Below, piece by piece: positions 53,793 through 63,335 of a stretch of DNA of 64,000 nt; position 1 is the first letter of the stretch, and every line of letters starts with the position of its first letter. The position numbers were made by a program, and so were the translations under genes. The notes below the pieces were generated by a model that saw nothing but the letters and a program-made list of their open reading frames with translations, did not search any database and had not been told where the DNA came from. This DNA is from AB-137-C09 sp964458185 (GTDB lineage Bacteria > Pseudomonadota > Zetaproteobacteria > Mariprofundales > Mariprofundaceae), in the NCBI GenBank assembly GCA_964458185.1, contig CAYWFG010000001.1, forward strand, positions 1-64,000. The letters are read 5' to 3'.

Positions 53793-54254
53793 TCAACCAA
53801 TATACACGATTTCACCACATTCACACTGTTCAAACAAGGCAATAATATCAAGATTAGCCATGCGAATGCAACCATGAGAGGCGGGTGTGCCAAGCATTTC
53901 TTCTTGGTGCGTGCCATGAATATAAATATAACGCTGGAATGTATCATGGATCCCGTGCCGATTAAAGCCTACTTGCGCACCCGACAAACGAATAATCCGT
54001 GTAAGAATCCAGTCTTTATCGGGGTCATCCTCGCCTTGTCGGTAGTGTCCCACGGCTTTTCGGGCAACAAATACGGTATGCATCGGCGCACTGCCACCGA
54101 ATTTTTCGGCAATGTGGTGACGACCTGTTGGTGTTTGCCAGCTTCCACGAATGTTGCCTACGCCTTTGCTTGCCGTTGAAATAGGGTAAATCTGCCATAC
54201 CCCTGTTTTTTTTCGATGACGTAATTGTTGGTTTTTGATGGAGATGATAATCAT
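53793..54254 (-). CDS. L,D-transpeptidase (YkuD-family) protein
   Basis: The 153-residue protein is one YkuD domain: YPISTASKG, QTPTGRHHI, HGTH and the catalytic SHGCIRM with Cys about 134. Such enzymes make 3-3 crosslinks or attach lipoproteins to peptidoglycan in the periplasm. No signal peptide precedes the domain at the ATG at 54254 and no ribosome site is clear, so the true start or export route is uncertain. Upstream codons were checked for a leader and none was convincing. Confidence 0.8.
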   Translation of the reverse strand: MIIISIKNQQLRHRKKTGVWQIYPISTASKGVGNIRGSWQTPTGRHHIAEKFGGSAPMHTVFVARKAVGHYRQGEDDPDKDWILTRIIRLSGAQVGFNRHGIHDTFQRYIYIHGTHQEEMLGTPASHGCIRMANLDIIALFEQCECGEIVYIG

Positions 54255-54417
54255 TTTAGCATACCACGCCGCTGCTTGATTGCTATCGCCATTGTGATCA
54301 TATACCCATACCTCATTTTCCTTTTTCTCGGTACTCTCTCACAGTAATGCATTTATTATTTTTTAATTCTTTCTTTTAGCGAATGTTAAAGTTGGCTAAG
54401 TTGTTTTATGCGCATTG

Positions 54418-55065
54418 CTAAGGGGTTAAATCAAACACCACAGGCATACGGTAATCACCATCAACAAGATCAATATCGCCCATCATTTGTAAGCCCCGTT
54501 TTGCCGCGCGGTCTAAAATAGCGTGACCGCTAGATGTTATAATAACAATATTTTGTAAACGATGGTTATGTACATTGAATCCACATTCAACCCTGCCACC
54601 CCAACCTTGCCTACGCGCTCGTTTGGGGTAGTGAACCTGTGCCGAAATGTTTATGCGCGTAGCATCAGTAACAGTTTGAGCATTCTTTTTACTGTTGCCA
54701 GATGATGGTGTTGGGGTAGGTAATTGAGGTGCTGTAATCGGTATTGCTGGCTGCACTTTGGGTGAGACAGTCAAAGCAGGCTGATGCTGCACAGGTACGG
54801 CAACAGCTGCTTTTTTATGTGCGGTGATAATGGGTGTTGGCTGGTGAATAGGCTGCCTTTTAACAACTTGCACAGGGGGCTTCTTTTTTATTGGCTGGGA
54901 GGGCGACTGTTGAGGTATTACCTTTGGCGGTATTGCTGTGCTTATTGCTTGCATCAACAGGTGTATTTTTAAAGGCTGTTGTGGTGTCTGTGTTGCTATT
55001 GTAGTAACTGTTGGTACAGTTAACAATAGCGCATGCACGGCAACGGCTGCCATCACAGCAGCCAT
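54418..55065 (-). CDS. tonB: TonB-family energy transducer
   Basis: From the ATG at 55065 the protein has 215 residues: an N-terminal membrane anchor (MAAVMAAVAVHALLL), a long Pro/Gln/Lys-rich periplasmic spacer (about 30-130), and a C-terminal TonB domain (VHYPKRARRQGWGGRVECGF, then ILDRAAKRGL). TonB passes proton-motive energy to outer-membrane receptors. The final residues (VDGDYRMPVVFDL) match TonB. A start at 55113 would overlap btuB. No exbB or exbD is nearby. Confidence 0.88.
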   Translation of the reverse strand: MAAVMAAVAVHALLLTVPTVTTIATQTPQQPLKIHLLMQAISTAIPPKVIPQQSPSQPIKKKPPVQVVKRQPIHQPTPIITAHKKAAVAVPVQHQPALTVSPKVQPAIPITAPQLPTPTPSSGNSKKNAQTVTDATRINISAQVHYPKRARRQGWGGRVECGFNVHNHRLQNIVIITSSGHAILDRAAKRGLQMMGDIDLVDGDYRMPVVFDLTP

Positions 55066-55082
55066 CCACCTTAAAACATTAT

Positions 55083-56918
55083 TTAAAAACTCGCGCTCGC
55101 TCCTGCATACCATGCACGCCCTAGTACGCCATAGCCTGATACTTCTTCGTATTGCTTGTTGGTGAGGTTATCCACCCGTGCGGTCAACTTCCACTGGGGG
55201 TTGATGGCATAGCTGGTACGAATATCGCCTTTGGTATAACCAGCCATGGGCTTGGCGTTGCCTGTTGTTGAAAAACGAGACCCTACAATCTGCCATGCCA
55301 GTGCAACATCCAAACCTGCAAGCTTGATGCCTGTGGTGATGTTGCCTGCTTCTTTGGCGCGGCGCGGCAGTAGATTCCCTGTTGCGGTATCTTTGGCACT
55401 TAAATACGTCCAGTTACCGTGAAGGTAAGCTGCAGCATAACGAATGCTTGCCGTAAACTCTACCCCCTTGGTGCGTGCTTTACCAATATTGCGGGGTGAA
55501 TAAAAAAACGTGGGCGATGCCTGCCAGACAATCAAATCTTTATAGCGTTGATCAAACCAGACGATATTCAACGCGGTTTGCCAATCATCCTGTTGCCATT
55601 CATAGCCCATACCAAGATCCCAACCTGTGCTGGTTTCGGGCTTGAGGGTGGCATTGCCGCCAGAAAAGGCAGAGGTCGGGTAATAGAGGTCATTGAGCGA
55701 AGGGGCTTTAAAGCCTGTGCCATAATTACCTGATAATTTTAGCCCAGTGATGGGATGAATCACCATGCCAGCCTTGTAGGTTGTTTTGTTTGCTGAGGTA
55801 GAGTTACCATCGTAGCGCATAGAGGCATTGATGTTCATGCGATTAAACTGCCATGCCAGCGCGCCAAAGGCTGCGGTTTGTTGCATGGTTTTGTTCAGCT
55901 TGGCACTTTGGCTCAAGCCTTTGGTATGGTACAGATCAACACCGAATAACATGGATAATTGATCAAGGTCAATATTATTTTGCCATGTTAGCTGATCCAC
56001 ACGGGTGGTAAAATCAGAGTTGTTAAAGCCACCTGCTGGATCACGGCTGATTACTTCATCGGTGCTGCGTGAAAGCTGTAGGCTGGTTTCTAGCTGATCG
56101 TTGATGGGGTAATTGAGGGTGACACTGGCAATGGCTTGTTTGGTGTTGCTGGTAAAATTTAACACATCGCCAAAAGGGAAACCACCATCTAAAGCGTTTT
56201 TACCATCAACATTTCTGGCAATCAATTCAAGCGAGCCTTCGCCCACAGGCATAGCCAGATGTGCTGATAAGCTAGATTGACGGTAACTATCAGGCTCTTT
56301 GCCTTTGGCAGCCGCTGATACACCATCGGTGCGTAATACATCCGTGGTCAATGCATACGAAACATCTGATGCTGTTTTTCCTGTAATGCTGACCGAACCC
56401 GACGATGTACCATAAGCACCTGTTTCAGCATGGCTGCGTACCTGCGTGCCATCGCTTCCTTGGCGGGTGAAAATTTGAATGACACCGCCCATGGCATCGG
56501 CACCATACAACGATGATTGTGCACCGCGTACAATTTCAATGCGCTCAATATCTGCTGTCGATAAAAGTCCCCAGTCAAAACTACCGACAGTGGCAGAGCC
56601 GACGCGCACACCATCAATCAATACCAAGGTATGCCCACTGTTGCCACCACGTAAAAAAACAGAGGTGACTTTACCTTTGCCACCTGTTGATGCGACGTTA
56701 ATGCCTGCTTGAGTACGCAAGATGTCTGCCACCGATGTTGCTTGGGATTGTTCGATTTGTTGCCGATCAATGACCGTGGTATCAGCACTGACACTGGCAG
56801 GATCTTGACTGATTCGGTCGGCAGTAACAACGACCGAAGGTAATGATTCGCTTGCCTGAACGGACGTAGCCAACAACATGGCAGTCATAGTCATGGTTAT
56901 AGGATTATATTTTTTCAC
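55083..56918 (-). CDS. btuB: TonB-dependent vitamin B12 receptor BtuB
   Basis: The start chosen is the GTG at 56918 with AGAGGA upstream, giving 611 residues; the longer frame to 56966 has no leader. A signal peptide ends VQAS, followed by the TonB box region (SLPSVVVTADR), the plug domain (DILRTQAGINV, FLRGGNSGHTLVLIDGVRV, IEIVRGAQSSLYGADAMGGVIQI) and a 22-strand barrel ending YAGASASF with the terminal Phe. The plug residues and the riboswitch upstream together identify cobalamin as the likely ligand. Confidence 0.93.
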   Translation of the reverse strand: MKKYNPITMTMTAMLLATSVQASESLPSVVVTADRISQDPASVSADTTVIDRQQIEQSQATSVADILRTQAGINVASTGGKGKVTSVFLRGGNSGHTLVLIDGVRVGSATVGSFDWGLLSTADIERIEIVRGAQSSLYGADAMGGVIQIFTRQGSDGTQVRSHAETGAYGTSSGSVSITGKTASDVSYALTTDVLRTDGVSAAAKGKEPDSYRQSSLSAHLAMPVGEGSLELIARNVDGKNALDGGFPFGDVLNFTSNTKQAIASVTLNYPINDQLETSLQLSRSTDEVISRDPAGGFNNSDFTTRVDQLTWQNNIDLDQLSMLFGVDLYHTKGLSQSAKLNKTMQQTAAFGALAWQFNRMNINASMRYDGNSTSANKTTYKAGMVIHPITGLKLSGNYGTGFKAPSLNDLYYPTSAFSGGNATLKPETSTGWDLGMGYEWQQDDWQTALNIVWFDQRYKDLIVWQASPTFFYSPRNIGKARTKGVEFTASIRYAAAYLHGNWTYLSAKDTATGNLLPRRAKEAGNITTGIKLAGLDVALAWQIVGSRFSTTGNAKPMAGYTKGDIRTSYAINPQWKLTARVDNLTNKQYEEVSGYGVLGRAWYAGASASF

Positions 56919-57057
56919 GTTTTCCTCTTGCACCCACCGTGCAAACGATAATAATAAATCATCCAAGAGAAAACATGCATGTTACCAGCACCAAAGCCTA
57001 CACACACGATAATCTCCCTCCGAGATGATCCTGTTGAACCCGTAAGTTCGTGTATTA

Positions 57058-57219
57058 GGCCGGTATCCTGACTTCGCCTTCGTTCGCGGCTGTTTCCTTC
57101 CCGATATTGTATCAGTGGTTGTAAACAGCGTTGTCCAGCTTCACAGTAGCGGGGGCTGCGTGGCATAAAAAAACACCAAACTTCCCGTTTAACCCGTAGT
57201 CGCATGACCCTAAGGCACC
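57058..57219 (-). promoter_or_regulatory. cobalamin (B12) riboswitch controlling btuB-tonB
   Basis: On the - strand the element opens ggtgcc, then ttaaacgggaa, then gccccc-gctactgt, and ends in the B12 box gaagtcaggataccggcc at 57075-57058. These conserved blocks occur in the right order and spacing of the AdoCbl class of riboswitches. It lies about 140 bases before the btuB start, and effector binding is expected to shut off btuB and tonB expression. An expression-platform hairpin near 57000-57050 was not resolved. Confidence 0.93.
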
Positions 57220-57260
57220 CAAAACGCAGCGAACCTTAGCGGCAATCTTGAAAAAGCCTA

Positions 57261-59513
57261 TTATTTCGATGTTAAATTAAACACGCCATCCCAATCTTTT
57301 GGTGGCGGTGTATTGATGTAGCCTTGAATTCGAACCAACATTGCTTCATACAAACCATCATTGGGTTGTTCATCTCTAATAATGGTTAAAATGCGGATAG
57401 CCTCATCAAATTGTTGTTGTTTCATTAACTGCCATGCTTGGGTGTACTGTTGATCATAGGCTACCGTTTGATCTATTGTGTTAATATGTGCGTCAACGGG
57501 TTCAAAAATATCTACGGGGGTTGATCGTCCAACCACACGAGCCGAATCAACAAAGCGGCAAAATATATCATCTTTCACCATACCGTGGGTATTGCCACTG
57601 ATGAGCGTGCGGGTTCGGTAAACTTTGCTTACGCCCTCTAAACGCGCTGCAAGGTTTACATGGTCACCCATGATGGTGTAATTCATGTGTTGCCCTGTTC
57701 CCATATTGCCAACCACCATCGGGCCAGAGTCTAGTCCCATACGGACACTGATGCTGGGGTAGCCTCTTGCCACCCAAATACTACGCAAACGATCCAGTTC
57801 TTGCTGTTGTGCGATGGCTGCCAGCACACTGTTCTTCGCATGGTTTTCTAACGTTACAGGCGCGCCAAAAAAAGCAATAATGGCATCACCTTCATATTTA
57901 TCAATAGTTCCACCAAGCGCCATAATAATATCACTCATCGCCGTAAGGTATTCGTTTAAAAAAGCAACCAATTCTTGTGGTGACATTTTTTCTGAAAAGG
58001 TTGAAAAAGATGCAATATCAGAGAAAAATGCCGTCATGTGTCGTTCTTCACCACCTAAGGCTAGCATCTCAGGGTTTTCAATAAGGTTAGCAACGGCTTC
58101 GGGCGCAAGATAGCGAGAAAAGGCATCATGAATAAAGGCGCGTTTATGTGACTCAACAATATACCGCATCATGCTTGAGGGCAGTGTTGCCATTAGCACA
58201 GCCATAATTAAATACGTTACTTTTAACCAAACACCCAAAAAGGCAAATAGCCAAAAGGCAATCCCATACAACAATAAAGGGACAATGAAAATTAGGAATA
58301 TATGAACATACACGCCTGAATGAATCACTAAACGCCCACATAATAACCCCAACACCAAAACGATAATCAATTCTAATACATCCATAATTTCAGGGCGTGC
58401 GATAGCCTCGTCATTAAGAATATTTGAAACCGCTGCAGCATGCCCCTCCACCCCAGGAAAGTCTGCATCAAAAGGACTGGGGCGATAATCGTACACGCCG
58501 ACGGCTGTTGCACCCAAAATAACGTAGGCATTCTTAAAAATAGCAGGGTCAACACGACCTTTTAAAACATCTACCGCTGGAATATGGGTGAAGGTAAAGC
58601 GTTTTCCATAATGGTTTAGTAGCATGCTGCCCGCAGCGTTGGTTGAAATTTTATGATCACCAAGGGTGATTTTTTGTACACCGCCTGAATTAATATTGAC
58701 GGACATTTCTGGGAAGTCCAAAAACACACGTAGCCCTTGGAGATCCATACTGGGATAAATTTCATCTTCTGCTTTAACCAACAAAGGAACACGCCGTACA
58801 ACACCATCAGTATCTGGAAAAAAATTAAAAAAACCAACCAAGTCAGTGCTGCGAGTTAAACGCGGTAAATTAGCCTCAATAGCTGCGACACGGGGAATAA
58901 ATGTATTGGCATCGGGCGTAAATTGCGCACCAATGATTGAATTTCCCATATCTTTTAAATAGCCGCTTAAACGCGCTCTTGCTTCGTCGGGAACATCGGC
59001 ATCCATGGGGTAAAAAAAGTAACCTGGAATTAACTGTTGATGGTATTTTTTAAAAGTCGCTTCCAGTTGACCGTCAATATCGCCAAGTGACTGATGCTTT
59101 TCTAGCCAGTCAGTAACATTAGCATCGTTGTATTTGGCTTCCTTTAACAAACGAAGGGTTTCATACAAGGGGTTGAGTTGGGGTTCAGAGAAAATAATAT
59201 CAAGTGTTAGTACTTTAGCATGGTATTCACCTAAAACACGTTCAATCAAGGTAGATAATAAATCACGAGACCATGGCCATCGTCCAATTTCAGTCAGTGA
59301 ACTATCATCGACAGCAACGACAATCACCCGTTGATCATGTGGAATAGAACCACGAAGATTAAAGCGATCATCCAAGGTATTTAGTTCAAGTTTCTCAAGA
59401 ATATAAGGTTGGGTGTAGGTGAAAATAACAGCCAAAGAAACCATGAAGAACACCAAGGGCATTCGAAACCAGCGTTCATGGGTATCTATGAAGATCGAAA
59501 TACGCTGTATCAT
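57261..59513 (-). CDS. CHASE2-sensor class III adenylate/guanylate cyclase
   Basis: The 750-residue protein starts at the ATG at 59513 with GAGAGG 6 bases upstream. A membrane helix leads a periplasmic CHASE2 domain (about 35-340; VVAVDDSSLTEIGRWPWSR, LDIIFSEPQ), then three membrane segments (about 350-450), then a class III cyclase domain (AFFSDIASFSTFSEKM with a metal Asp, KYEGDAIIAFFGAP with the second, MGLDSGPMVVGNMG). A short C-terminal TPR-like tail follows. It probably makes cAMP in response to an envelope signal; the ligand is unknown. Confidence 0.9.
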   Translation of the reverse strand: MIQRISIFIDTHERWFRMPLVFFMVSLAVIFTYTQPYILEKLELNTLDDRFNLRGSIPHDQRVIVVAVDDSSLTEIGRWPWSRDLLSTLIERVLGEYHAKVLTLDIIFSEPQLNPLYETLRLLKEAKYNDANVTDWLEKHQSLGDIDGQLEATFKKYHQQLIPGYFFYPMDADVPDEARARLSGYLKDMGNSIIGAQFTPDANTFIPRVAAIEANLPRLTRSTDLVGFFNFFPDTDGVVRRVPLLVKAEDEIYPSMDLQGLRVFLDFPEMSVNINSGGVQKITLGDHKISTNAAGSMLLNHYGKRFTFTHIPAVDVLKGRVDPAIFKNAYVILGATAVGVYDYRPSPFDADFPGVEGHAAAVSNILNDEAIARPEIMDVLELIIVLVLGLLCGRLVIHSGVYVHIFLIFIVPLLLYGIAFWLFAFLGVWLKVTYLIMAVLMATLPSSMMRYIVESHKRAFIHDAFSRYLAPEAVANLIENPEMLALGGEERHMTAFFSDIASFSTFSEKMSPQELVAFLNEYLTAMSDIIMALGGTIDKYEGDAIIAFFGAPVTLENHAKNSVLAAIAQQQELDRLRSIWVARGYPSISVRMGLDSGPMVVGNMGTGQHMNYTIMGDHVNLAARLEGVSKVYRTRTLISGNTHGMVKDDIFCRFVDSARVVGRSTPVDIFEPVDAHINTIDQTVAYDQQYTQAWQLMKQQQFDEAIRILTIIRDEQPNDGLYEAMLVRIQGYINTPPPKDWDGVFNLTSK

Positions 59514-59567
59514 ATGCCCTCTCAAGGGTGGGTTTATAAGTTGATTTTCAACACTATTTAGGACCTG

Positions 59568-60140
59568 CTATTCAAAAAACTTTTGAAGTTTTTTACTACC
59601 ATAATGGTGGTAACCCAGCCAAGCTAAGATCATAAATACTATCACCACAACCAGTAATCCCCATGCGCCAAAGTGATGAAGAATAGACACACCAGCCACA
59701 CCTAATATGTGACCAATGGTGTAAATAATCAACGCCCAAGTAATACAATTTACAATTTGAAGAAGAAAAAAGCGATAGAAGTCAATTTTTGATGCGCCAA
59801 ACAAAATAGCAGCAACCAACCGTGTGCCATACAAGTACTGAAAAATAAACACCGACCAATTGGCATGTTTATCTAGTATTTTATTCGCCTTTGGGTAATG
59901 TTTTTTAAGAATAGGTACACGGTCAATAATCTCATAACCACGCCATCGACCCACCGCGAAAAAAAACATATGACCTGAAAACGCACCTAAAGCAGCAACA
60001 ACGATTACTTTCCAAGGCTCCATTAAATCAGCTGCAGCCAAAGCAGCCGCAGCAATAAAAACAGTCTCACCTTCAATAAAAGTCCAAATGAAGACGGCCC
60101 AATAGCCATATTGTTCAATGATTTCGTAGGCCCATTCCAT
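59568..60140 (-). CDS. DedA-family membrane protein
   Basis: The 190-residue protein has about four to five membrane segments and the DedA/SNARE-associated pattern: IWTFIEGETVFIAAAALA, then ALGAFSGHMFFFAVGRWRG, and RLVAAILFGASKI, with conserved Glu and Arg residues in the re-entrant parts. The family includes undecaprenyl-phosphate and lipid flippases and affects proton-motive force; which lipid this one handles is not deducible. It lies between uup and the cyclase, on the same strand, and may share their transcript. Confidence 0.85.
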   Translation of the reverse strand: MEWAYEIIEQYGYWAVFIWTFIEGETVFIAAAALAAADLMEPWKVIVVAALGAFSGHMFFFAVGRWRGYEIIDRVPILKKHYPKANKILDKHANWSVFIFQYLYGTRLVAAILFGASKIDFYRFFLLQIVNCITWALIIYTIGHILGVAGVSILHHFGAWGLLVVVIVFMILAWLGYHHYGSKKLQKFFE

Positions 60141-60199
60141 GCCCGAATGCTAACATGGTTTTATTAATACAAAAGAAAAACATGCTTGCATGAACAACC

Positions 60200-62116
60200 T
60201 TAAGTTTCTGCAAGCATGGCTTGTTTTTGTTCCAAGATCTCCCATTTTGCATAGGCATCTATTAAGGATTGTTGCAAATCGTGCAGCCGTTGTTGATCCT
60301 TTTGATAAGAGTCTGGCTGTTCATTGAAATAATTTGGGGTGCAAAAACGTTGTTCAATGCTTGCTTGTTCCTCTTCCATGATTTCAATCGTGGCAGGCAA
60401 GGCATCTAAGGCACGTTGTTCGCTATAAGAAAGTTTACGGCTTGTTTTCTTTTGTGGTGCTGTGGTTTTCTCTTGCTTGCTTGTTTTTTTACTGGGGTCA
60501 TTTGTTGCCTCATCTTGCCTGCTTCGCCATGCCAAATAATCAGAATACCCACCCAACACATGGGTGATCTGCCCATCGCCTTCAAAAGCCAATACTTGGG
60601 ATGCAACCCTGTCCATAAAAGCACGATCATGAGAAACCAAGATCACTGTGCCGTTATAGCGTGACAATGCTTGTTCCAATACCGTTAAAGTACCAATATC
60701 CAAATCATTGGTTGGCTCATCTAACACCAATACGTTGGCAGGTTCAAGCATTAAACGCGCAAGCATTAAACGCCCACGCTCACCACCTGACAATGCTGCC
60801 ACAGGGGTATGAAGCCGCTCGCTATCGAACAAAAAGTCTTGCATGTAACTAACGATATGCCGTGGCTCTTGCCCTGCAATATGCACGTATTGCCCACCTT
60901 GCGGCAGCAGCACATCTTTTAATTTTTGATGGGGGTCAAGCTGGCGCAGCTGGGTTAAAAAAGCAGGCACCAAGCGTGTCCCTTGCCGTATGCGTCCTTG
61001 ATCGGATTTGAGATGACCCAGTAAAATATTCAGCAGCGTTGTTTTACCAATGCCGTTAGGACCTAGCAGACCAACGCGATCACCCGCCATGATTTTGTGA
61101 CTAAAGTTCCGAATCACCGTGGTGTCGCCAAATGCATGGCTGATTTCCACCGCTTCCATCAACATTTTACCAGGTTTGATACCACAAGCGACGCGCAAGG
61201 CAACATCTCCCGCACGCAAACGCCGTGTACTGCGTTGTTTGCGAAGGTTTTCTAGTGCGCGAACACGACCTTCATCCCGTGTTCGTCTAGCAGGAATACC
61301 GCGACGAATCCAACGCTCTTCGTTCGCCAGTAATTGATCAAAGCGGCGATGTTGACGGGCTTCAGTGACCAATTGCTCGGCTTTTTTATCCAAGTAATCG
61401 GCATAACTACCAGGGTAGGTTTCTAATCGACCGCGATCAAGTTCAATAATATCTTCGGCAACGGCATCTAAAAAATAACGATCATGGGTGATAAACAATA
61501 CAGCACCATGAAAATCAGCAACAAAATCTTCCAGCCATTCAATGGATGCAACATCCAAATGGTTGGTCGGTTCATCAAGCAGTAGCACATCGGGTTCAGT
61601 CACCACGGTGCGAGCCAACGCAACTCGCCGCAACCAGCCACCAGATAGCGTGCCAACATCAGCATCAGGGTCTAAACCTAACCGTGAAATAGCCGTATCA
61701 ATGCGAACTTGAAGCTGCCATGCGCCTTGGTGATCCAGTTCCTTTTGTATTTGCTCCAGTGCTTTTAATGTTTGATCGGTCGTGGATGTTTCTAGTTTTC
61801 GGGTTAGCTCATGGTATGCCTCTAATGTGGCAGCTACACTACCAAGTCCTTCGGCAACCACATGGTAAACACGCTCTCCTGCGGGGTAATGCACATCTTG
61901 CGGCAAATACGCCACCCGTACACCATGACGAATATGAACATCACCAGCATCAGGTTCAACCGTTTGCCCCATTATTTTTAATAAGGTAGATTTTCCTTCG
62001 CCATTACGGCCAATCAGTCCAATGCGCGCACCGCTGCGGATACTTAAACAAGCATCATCAAGCAATACTTGAGCACCAAAGGATTTTTCAATATGGTTGA
62101 GGGTCATTAAAGGCAT
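60200..62116 (-). CDS. uup: ABC-F ATPase Uup
   Basis: The 638-residue cytoplasmic protein has two ATP-binding domains: Walker A GRNGEGKS with signature LSGGWLRR and LLDEPTNHLD, then Walker A GPNGIGKT with LSGGERGR and VLDEPTNDLD. A linker of about 90 residues separates them, and a C-terminal coiled coil (about 540-635) marks Uup within the ABC-F group. No membrane segments. Uup binds branched DNA and the ribosome and affects transposon excision and translation. Alternatives such as other ABC-F members are less likely because of the coiled tail. Confidence 0.93.
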   Translation of the reverse strand: MPLMTLNHIEKSFGAQVLLDDACLSIRSGARIGLIGRNGEGKSTLLKIMGQTVEPDAGDVHIRHGVRVAYLPQDVHYPAGERVYHVVAEGLGSVAATLEAYHELTRKLETSTTDQTLKALEQIQKELDHQGAWQLQVRIDTAISRLGLDPDADVGTLSGGWLRRVALARTVVTEPDVLLLDEPTNHLDVASIEWLEDFVADFHGAVLFITHDRYFLDAVAEDIIELDRGRLETYPGSYADYLDKKAEQLVTEARQHRRFDQLLANEERWIRRGIPARRTRDEGRVRALENLRKQRSTRRLRAGDVALRVACGIKPGKMLMEAVEISHAFGDTTVIRNFSHKIMAGDRVGLLGPNGIGKTTLLNILLGHLKSDQGRIRQGTRLVPAFLTQLRQLDPHQKLKDVLLPQGGQYVHIAGQEPRHIVSYMQDFLFDSERLHTPVAALSGGERGRLMLARLMLEPANVLVLDEPTNDLDIGTLTVLEQALSRYNGTVILVSHDRAFMDRVASQVLAFEGDGQITHVLGGYSDYLAWRSRQDEATNDPSKKTSKQEKTTAPQKKTSRKLSYSEQRALDALPATIEIMEEEQASIEQRFCTPNYFNEQPDSYQKDQQRLHDLQQSLIDAYAKWEILEQKQAMLAET

Positions 62117-62155
62117 CGGGGGATGCTAAGATGGTGTGTCATAATAGAAAAGAGT

Positions 62156-62638
62156 TTAACGACTTAAATCACTGGCTGCAATCTGCCATACCCGAATGGG
62201 AAGCTTATAATACGCGATATTTTCCTTTAATCGGCGCGCATGCTTTGTGTCTTTTTTGCCATTGACGATCAGCAACACCCCTGCTTTTTTTCCTGTGAGG
62301 CGAGCATAATGCAACGATTGACCAATTGCCTCAGCCCATTTTTTTGCAAAATCAACCTCCACGGCATACTCTTGGGTGAGGCAATCACAACGGGTTCGGT
62401 CTTTTAACACCACTTCGGCTTTTCCTTGGTGTAGCTTGCACCAGTATTGTTGATAGCTTGCTTCATGAATCTTTTTGCTTTTAGAGGGTGTTTCTTCTTC
62501 ATTGTCGCAGCCTGAAACGCCCCATGCAAGTAAAATAATAGCAATAATAAGCAAGCGAGGATGGTAGATTATTTTTTTTGTGTTTTTACTCTTTATAGTG
62601 ATGGTATATACCCCCGTACAAGCTGATGCTGCATGCAT
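62156..62638 (-). CDS. lipoprotein, possible PD-(D/E)XK-fold conserved hypothetical
   Basis: The 160-residue frame has a hydrophobic stretch (about 28-43) and lipobox VSGC, with Cys44. The mature part contains RCDCLTQEYAVEVDF.KKWAEAIGQ, then ARLTGKKAGVLLIV. This Asp-Glu-Lys arrangement is the layout of a restriction-endonuclease-like fold seen in a group of uncharacterised proteins. The start at ATG 62638 has AAGGA but makes an unusually long 28-residue n-region and overlaps the divergent gene by 59 bases; a TTG at 62554 is the alternative. Confidence 0.65.
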   Translation of the reverse strand: MHAASACTGVYTITIKSKNTKKIIYHPRLLIIAIILLAWGVSGCDNEEETPSKSKKIHEASYQQYWCKLHQGKAEVVLKDRTRCDCLTQEYAVEVDFAKKWAEAIGQSLHYARLTGKKAGVLLIVNGKKDTKHARRLKENIAYYKLPIRVWQIAASDLSR

Positions 62639-63317
62639 TGATCCTTTTGTCGGCGAGCGATTGGACTATGAGATGGGCTGGGAGTTTATCATGGCAGGGA
62701 CTGCCACTCTCCGTGTTGGCAGCGATGCCAATCACCACCACCATCAATACATCACAGCGCGCACCAATAAATTATTTGATGTCTTTAAAAAAGTACGCGA
62801 CCAGATTACAGGCAGTGGCTATTGTGATCAACAAGGCAAGTGGCGCAGCACCCAGTTTCATGTGAAACAACAAGAACGACGCTACAAAGCTGAAAAACTG
62901 ACAGTGTTTTCTACGGATGGTCAGGTGGTACATTACAGCCAAAACAATAAAACCGATGATTACCCCGTCACCCGCGATCACTTGCAAGTGTTGGATGCCT
63001 TTTACAAAGCGCGTACCATGCCCATGGCACTGGGGTCTAGTTTTAGCATTCCTGTTTTTGACTCTAGAAAAAGTTATGACCTCGTGATCAATGTGCAACC
63101 AAAAAGCGTTAAAATTATTGCGCCATGGGGCAAGACGGTGGAATGCATTGTGGTCGTTCCCTTGCTAAAAACAGCGGGGGTATTCTCCAGCAAGGGCAAA
63201 ATAAAAATATGGATGACCCATGATACCCGCCATATTCCCATTAAAATGTCTGCCAAAATTAAAATTGGGCGCATCATGGGCTATTTAACCCATTACCAAG
63301 CACCGCCTAGTCGATAA
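62580..63317 (+). CDS. exported DUF3108-family protein
   Basis: The 245-residue product starts at a GTG, with a short signal peptide ending near VQADA. The mature part shows GERLDYEMGWEFIMAGTATL, the opening strand of DUF3108, then a series of lipocalin-like beta strands through KIGRIMGYLTHY. The family is periplasmic and of unknown function, often near LPS or cell-envelope genes. The start lies inside the divergent lipoprotein frame. Confidence 0.8.
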   Translation: MFLLFIVMVYTPVQADAACIDPFVGERLDYEMGWEFIMAGTATLRVGSDANHHHHQYITARTNKLFDVFKKVRDQITGSGYCDQQGKWRSTQFHVKQQERRYKAEKLTVFSTDGQVVHYSQNNKTDDYPVTRDHLQVLDAFYKARTMPMALGSSFSIPVFDSRKSYDLVINVQPKSVKIIAPWGKTVECIVVVPLLKTAGVFSSKGKIKIWMTHDTRHIPIKMSAKIKIGRIMGYLTHYQAPPSR

Positions 63318-63335
63318 GCAGTGAGCCAAGAATAT

